This document shows, piece after piece, positions 60,332 to 64,000 of a stretch of 64,000 nt of DNA (its first letter is position 1; every line of letters starts with the position of its first letter). The notes under the pieces are model-generated. The model ran no database searches, had not been told where the DNA came from, and worked only from the letters and a program-made list of their open reading frames with translations. Source of the stretch: Fibrella forsythiae (lineage in GTDB: Bacteria > Bacteroidota > Bacteroidia > Cytophagales > Spirosomataceae); the NCBI RefSeq assembly GCF_017353175.1, contig NZ_JAFMYW010000007.1:124001-188000 (forward strand). The letters are read 5' to 3'. Position numbers and translations under genes: made by a program.

Positions 60332-62656
60332 TTAGGCTGTCGCTTTCTTCACAACAACTGTCTGCTTGCTGTTGGCTGCCACCGTTACGGCTTTACCACG
60401 TACCTGAATAGTAGTTGACGAGGTAGAGAAATTTTCGACCGTCACTTGCTCCTGTGTGGTTGTTACCTGAAGCAGAGCACCCCGGAAACGGATCTTGAAC
60501 GCAAACGATGTCCATCCGTCGGGGCAGTAGGGAGCCAACTGGAGTTGGTCATTCGCAACGCGCATCCCACCGAAACCTTTCACCACTGCCAGCCAGGTAC
60601 CGGCCATACTGGTGATGTGGCAACCATCTTCCGTGTCGTTGTTATAATCGTCGAGGTCGAGGCGGGCGGTGCGGAGATACATTTCGTAGGCTTTCTCCTT
60701 CATGCCCAGCTTCGACGCCTGAATGCTGTGCACGCAGGGCGACAGCGACGACTCGTGCACGGTCATGGGCTCGTAGAAATCGAAGTTCCGCTTCAGCGTT
60801 TCAGTATCGAACTCGTCCTCAAAGAAGTACAGCCCCTGCAACACGTCGGCCTGTTTAATAAAGCACGACCGCAGAATCCGGTCCCACGACCAGTTCTGGT
60901 TCAACGGCCGCTGCCCTTTCGGAATATCAGAGACCGGCATGATTTCCTTGTCCAGGAAATCGCTCTGCTGAAGAAATACCTGCCGCGTTTCGTCGAACGG
61001 GTAATGCATATTCTCGACGATGTGTTTGGCTTTGGCAATCTCTTTCTCCTCGCGGAAATGAATGCGATCAGCCAGTTCGGCGTATGCTTCGGGATTCAGG
61101 CGTTTCACCGTATCAACGGCCTGCATGGTGTAGCGGAGCGTCCAGGCGGCGATGTAGTTGGTGTACCAGTTGTTGTTGACGTTGTTTTCGTACTCGTTCG
61201 GCCCGGTCACGCCGAGCATCACGTATTGCTGTTTTGCCTCCGACCAGTTGACGCGCTGGCTCCAGAATCGGCTGATGGCCACAAGCACTTCCAGCCCGTA
61301 GTCAACCAGGTACGTCTCGTCGCCCGTGTAGCGCACATAATCGTAGATAGCGTAGGCAATGGCTCCGTTCCGGTGAATTTCCTCAAAGGTGATTTCCCAC
61401 TCGTTGTGGCACTCTTCCCCGTTCATGGTCACCATCGGGTACAGCGCTGCCCCGGCCCGGAATCCCAGTTTCTGCGCATTCTCGATCGCTTTTTCAAGCT
61501 GTTTATACCGGTAAATCAGCAGGTTGCGCGCTACTTTCTGGTCGGCGGTCGATAAGTAGAACGGCAGGCAGTAGGCCTCCGTATCCCAGTAGGTCGATCC
61601 ACCGTATTTTTCGCCCGTAAAGCCTTTGGGGCCGATGTTCAGGCGCTCATCTTCACCGGTGTAGGTCTGGTTCAACTGGAAAATATTGAACCGGATGCCC
61701 TGTTGCGCGGCAATGTCGCCATCGATGGTGATGTCGTTCATTTTCCACTTATCGGCCCAGGCCTGCTGCTGCTCGAACAGCATTTTATCGAATCCCTTGC
61801 GCGTAATCCGTTGCATGTACTGATGCGCCTCTTTGATCAGCTCATCAGGGTCGTAGTTGAGCGACGACAGGTTTACGGCGTACTTATAAATCACCGTTTC
61901 CTGCCCCTGCCGACAGTCGAGCGAGATGCGGTTGGCCACGTATTTTTCGTACTTGATTGGCTGCGACTGGTAATCGAACTTCGCCCCGTTCTGCTCCACA
62001 TCGACGCACATGCCTGTTACCACATGGAAGCCGGTCTTGCGGGTACGTAGCTCGATGTAGGCTTCACCATAGGCCGTTTCCTTCCGCACTTCATCCCAGA
62101 AGGTTTCGTCGTAATTGGCGTCTTTATTGCGAATAGCGCCGTCGATATAGGGCGTAATGGTGATCTTCGCGTCGAAATTCAGCGGAGTAATGCTGTACCG
62201 AATAGCGCCTGCTTCGTCATCAACGATCGAACAGAAGCGTTTCGAACTGACTTTCAGCTGCTTACCACTCTTCAATGTGGCCACAAACTGCCGTTCCAGG
62301 TAGCCCTCCTGCATATTCAGCACACGCCGAAAACCGCTCACCTCACAGGTATTCAGGTCGAGCGATTCGTATTCGATATCCACGTCGATACCAATCCAGT
62401 TGGCCGCGTTGAGCACTTTGGCAAAGTAGTCCGGGTAGCCGTTTTTCCACCAGCCGACACGGGTTTTGTCGGGATAGTACACGCCCGCCACGTAATTGCC
62501 AGGGAGTGTTTTACCCGTGAATTTCTCTTCAAAATTACCCCGGCCACCCAGCCGCCCATTGCCGAGCGACATCAGACTTTCGGTGACTTCATTGTGTTCG
62601 CGATGAAAACCATCTTCAACAACACACCAGGGATCATTGGTAAGGTACTGTTTCAT
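60332..62656 (-). CDS. Glycoside hydrolase family 65 (maltose/trehalose-type phosphorylase)
   Basis: 774 residues. The N-terminal domain 'FHREHNEVTESLMSLGNGRL' and the catalytic (alpha/alpha)6 barrel with 'YGGSTYWDTEAYCLPFYLST' and 'ITFEEIHRNGAIAYAIYDYV' (candidate acid Glu) and 'MLGVTGPNEYENNVNNNWYT' are GH65 hallmarks. It phosphorolyses an alpha-disaccharide to beta-glucose-1-phosphate, which the beta-phosphoglucomutase encoded upstream in the same direction converts to glucose-6-phosphate. Confidence 0.93.
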   Translation of the reverse strand: MKQYLTNDPWCVVEDGFHREHNEVTESLMSLGNGRLGGRGNFEEKFTGKTLPGNYVAGVYYPDKTRVGWWKNGYPDYFAKVLNAANWIGIDVDIEYESLDLNTCEVSGFRRVLNMQEGYLERQFVATLKSGKQLKVSSKRFCSIVDDEAGAIRYSITPLNFDAKITITPYIDGAIRNKDANYDETFWDEVRKETAYGEAYIELRTRKTGFHVVTGMCVDVEQNGAKFDYQSQPIKYEKYVANRISLDCRQGQETVIYKYAVNLSSLNYDPDELIKEAHQYMQRITRKGFDKMLFEQQQAWADKWKMNDITIDGDIAAQQGIRFNIFQLNQTYTGEDERLNIGPKGFTGEKYGGSTYWDTEAYCLPFYLSTADQKVARNLLIYRYKQLEKAIENAQKLGFRAGAALYPMVTMNGEECHNEWEITFEEIHRNGAIAYAIYDYVRYTGDETYLVDYGLEVLVAISRFWSQRVNWSEAKQQYVMLGVTGPNEYENNVNNNWYTNYIAAWTLRYTMQAVDTVKRLNPEAYAELADRIHFREEKEIAKAKHIVENMHYPFDETRQVFLQQSDFLDKEIMPVSDIPKGQRPLNQNWSWDRILRSCFIKQADVLQGLYFFEDEFDTETLKRNFDFYEPMTVHESSLSPCVHSIQASKLGMKEKAYEMYLRTARLDLDDYNNDTEDGCHITSMAGTWLAVVKGFGGMRVANDQLQLAPYCPDGWTSFAFKIRFRGALLQVTTTQEQVTVENFSTSSTTIQVRGKAVTVAANSKQTVVVKKATA

Positions 62657-62787
62657 AAAAGGTTATTATTCCAGGTTTCAAGATAAGACGTTTCCGTCGA
62701 CCGCTGTGCGGCTCCAAGCACGTGGCTTATTGCTACTTCGTTGATGAGCGAAGTAATTGAAACCGCGCGACAGCCGACGGCAACTTT

Positions 62788-63474
62788 TCAGTAGCCCAAC
62801 CCCTGAGCCCGTTCAACGGCGCTGAGCAGTTCGGTTACGGTTAGGTGTTCAAGCGACGGAACGACCAGATCAGCCTGTGTGAGCACGTCTGGAGAGCCAA
62901 TGCCGAGGGCAAACATGTTGCCCCGTTTGGCGGCCTCAATACCCGCCACGGCATCTTCGAACACGATACATTCCTCGGGCAACACGTTCAGTTCGGCAGC
63001 GCCCTTCAAAAAAACTTCAGGGTCAGGCTTGCTATGGGTGATTTTGGAGCCGTCGATGATTGCGTCGAAGATGTGCGACAGGCCCACTCGATCAAGAATA
63101 AGCGGCGCATTCTTCGAGACAGACCCCAATGCAATCTTGATGGGTTGACCCTGTTCACCCGCCTGTTTTATCTGCGCCAGAAAGGCGTTGACACCCGGCA
63201 GGATGTCGGCTGGCGTCATTTCATTGACCAGATCAAGGTACCACTGGTTTTTCTGCGCGGCCAGTTCCAGCTTCCGCTCATCAGTAAGCGTAACGCCACC
63301 CAGTGCCAGAATCCGATCCAGGGAGTCCATTCGACTTACACCCTTGAGCGTTTCGTTGAACTCATGGGTAAAATCGAACCCAAGCGAATTGGCCATCCGC
63401 CGCCACGCCTGATAATGAAATACGGCAGTATCGACCAGCACCCCGTCGAGGTCAAAAAGGAAGGCTTTTATCAT
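62788..63474 (-). CDS. pgmB: beta-Phosphoglucomutase
   Basis: 228 residues from ATG 63474 ('MIKAFLFDLDGVLVDTAVFH', HAD motif I with nucleophile Asp); the frame from 63543 would add unlikely residues. 'KIALGSVSKNAPLIL' and 'KPDPEVFLKGAAELN' give motifs II and III, and 'CIVFEDAVAGIEAAKRGNMF' motif IV. It interconverts beta-glucose-1-phosphate and glucose-6-phosphate and is the standard partner of GH65 phosphorylases, here 131 bases upstream. Confidence 0.93.
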   Translation of the reverse strand: MIKAFLFDLDGVLVDTAVFHYQAWRRMANSLGFDFTHEFNETLKGVSRMDSLDRILALGGVTLTDERKLELAAQKNQWYLDLVNEMTPADILPGVNAFLAQIKQAGEQGQPIKIALGSVSKNAPLILDRVGLSHIFDAIIDGSKITHSKPDPEVFLKGAAELNVLPEECIVFEDAVAGIEAAKRGNMFALGIGSPDVLTQADLVVPSLEHLTVTELLSAVERAQGLGY

Positions 63475-63576
63475 AAAAAGGAGTTTACTGTTTACAGTCT
63501 TCTGTGTTCCGCTAATAAAACGAATTGGTGATGAGCGAAGCAACAGAAGACAGCAGACTGTAAAAAGTTGACTGTT

Positions 63577-64000
63577 TTAATATCCACTCGCTTTTAGGGC
63601 GGTGAACAGTTTTTTGATGGTTTCGAGGCCGTTGGGGCCGTTTTGAGCAAAATAATAGAACACTTCCACATCGCCGCGATGCATGGCCACGTTCATATCC
63701 CCCGATTGCGATTTATGTTCCGCTTTAACCCAGTCGGCTACGATCTGGTAACTGTGTTTTCCGCCTTCCCCGAAGGTATGCGACACATCCAGCTCATAAA
63801 CCGGGGCGCTGGCCAACACCTTTGTTTCGGGGTAGCCAGGCAGTTCGGCGAAGGATAAAGTGGTGGCCCGGCTCAGCGTACGGCCACCCAGTACGATTGG
63901 TTTCTTTCCCGCCAACCGGGCAACGGCTCTGAGCGTCAGAATCGTGGCGGCTTTATGGTGGGCGTGTTGCTCGGCCGAAGGCACCAGACAAAGCACCAGG
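63577..64000 (-). CDS. PIG-L family deacetylase, 5' truncated by window edge
   Basis: The frame stays open to base 64000; the GTG at 63996 is not a believable start. 'PSAEQHAHHKAATILTLRAV' resembles the PIG-L metal-binding 'HxDH' segment, and the C-terminal part ('VADWVKAEHKSQSGDMNVAM') contains a 'KSQ' element seen in this family. N-acetyl sugar deacetylation is the usual role. Only the 3' half is visible, so confidence is moderate. Confidence 0.6.
   Translation of the reverse strand, partial: LVLCLVPSAEQHAHHKAATILTLRAVARLAGKKPIVLGGRTLSRATTLSFAELPGYPETKVLASAPVYELDVSHTFGEGGKHSYQIVADWVKAEHKSQSGDMNVAMHRGDVEVFYYFAQNGPNGLETIKKLFTALKASGY

Noticed and set aside
60446-61555. 369-codon open frame on the plus strand
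   Set aside because: It lies wholly opposite the GH65 phosphorylase gene, which has clear family motifs; the antisense translation is Val/His/Leu-rich and has no recognisable domain.
62845-63531. 228-codon plus-strand frame
   Set aside because: It is antisense to beta-phosphoglucomutase, whose HAD motifs are complete.

Overview
The window looks like a chromosome segment of a Cytophagales bacterium, most likely Spirosoma or a close relative. The evidence is a TonB-dependent receptor with a carboxypeptidase-like N-terminal domain, DUF1080 and GH65 carbohydrate enzymes, OmpA lipoproteins, almost no Shine-Dalgarno sequences, and tyrosine integrases of the Bacteroidetes type. The genus is inferred from overall flavour, not proven. 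Bases 1-39000 are accessory DNA. Bases 39000-64000 are ordinary chromosome.

Bases 2-5192 carry the 3' part of a type II CBASS anti-phage operon: an E2-E1 fusion (Cap2, cut by the window edge), a JAMM peptidase (Cap3), and two SAVED-domain effectors. One is a classical HNH-SAVED nuclease (Cap5-like). The other, less expected, is a SAVED protein whose C-terminal half carries an HExxH metallopeptidase motif. The nucleotide cyclase should lie just outside the left edge. After a 48-base perfect hairpin come decayed genes (a phytanoyl-CoA dioxygenase-like pseudogene and an HNH remnant).

From about 7.2 kb to a tRNA-Leu at 38961-39044 lies what I read as a provirus of an unusual kind. A tyrosine integrase sits against the 3' end of the tRNA gene. 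A left module (7.5-11.1 kb) holds a compact 201-residue FtsK/HerA-type packaging ATPase. A cargo block (11.2-16.9 kb) holds an AT-rich metallophosphoesterase-HSP90 fusion, a serine recombinase and a PKD lipoprotein. A long one-direction block (17.3-37.6 kb) holds about 28 genes. At least twelve of these are small proteins with a single membrane segment and a basic tail. The block also has four different cell-wall-degrading enzymes, two SGNH esterases, a fibre-like receptor-binding candidate, a sliding-clamp-like protein, an LPD29-like protein and a very basic protein. I find no terminase, portal, tail, capsid protease or conjugation gene. The pattern fits a tailless, membrane-containing virus better than a tailed phage, a filamentous phage or a conjugative element. 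No major capsid protein can be named by eye.

Beyond the tRNA the chromosome holds a methyltransferase, a TonB receptor, a MacB-type permease, a secreted amidotransferase-like protein, a membrane/metal-binding pair, an IS5-type transposase remnant, an OmpA lipoprotein, myo-inositol oxygenase with a LacI regulator and a matching operator palindrome, a DUF1080 protein, a GNAT, a glycosyltransferase, an acyltransferase, transketolase, and a GH65 phosphorylase/beta-phosphoglucomutase pair followed by a partial PIG-L deacetylase. Perfect hairpin terminators separate most convergent genes.
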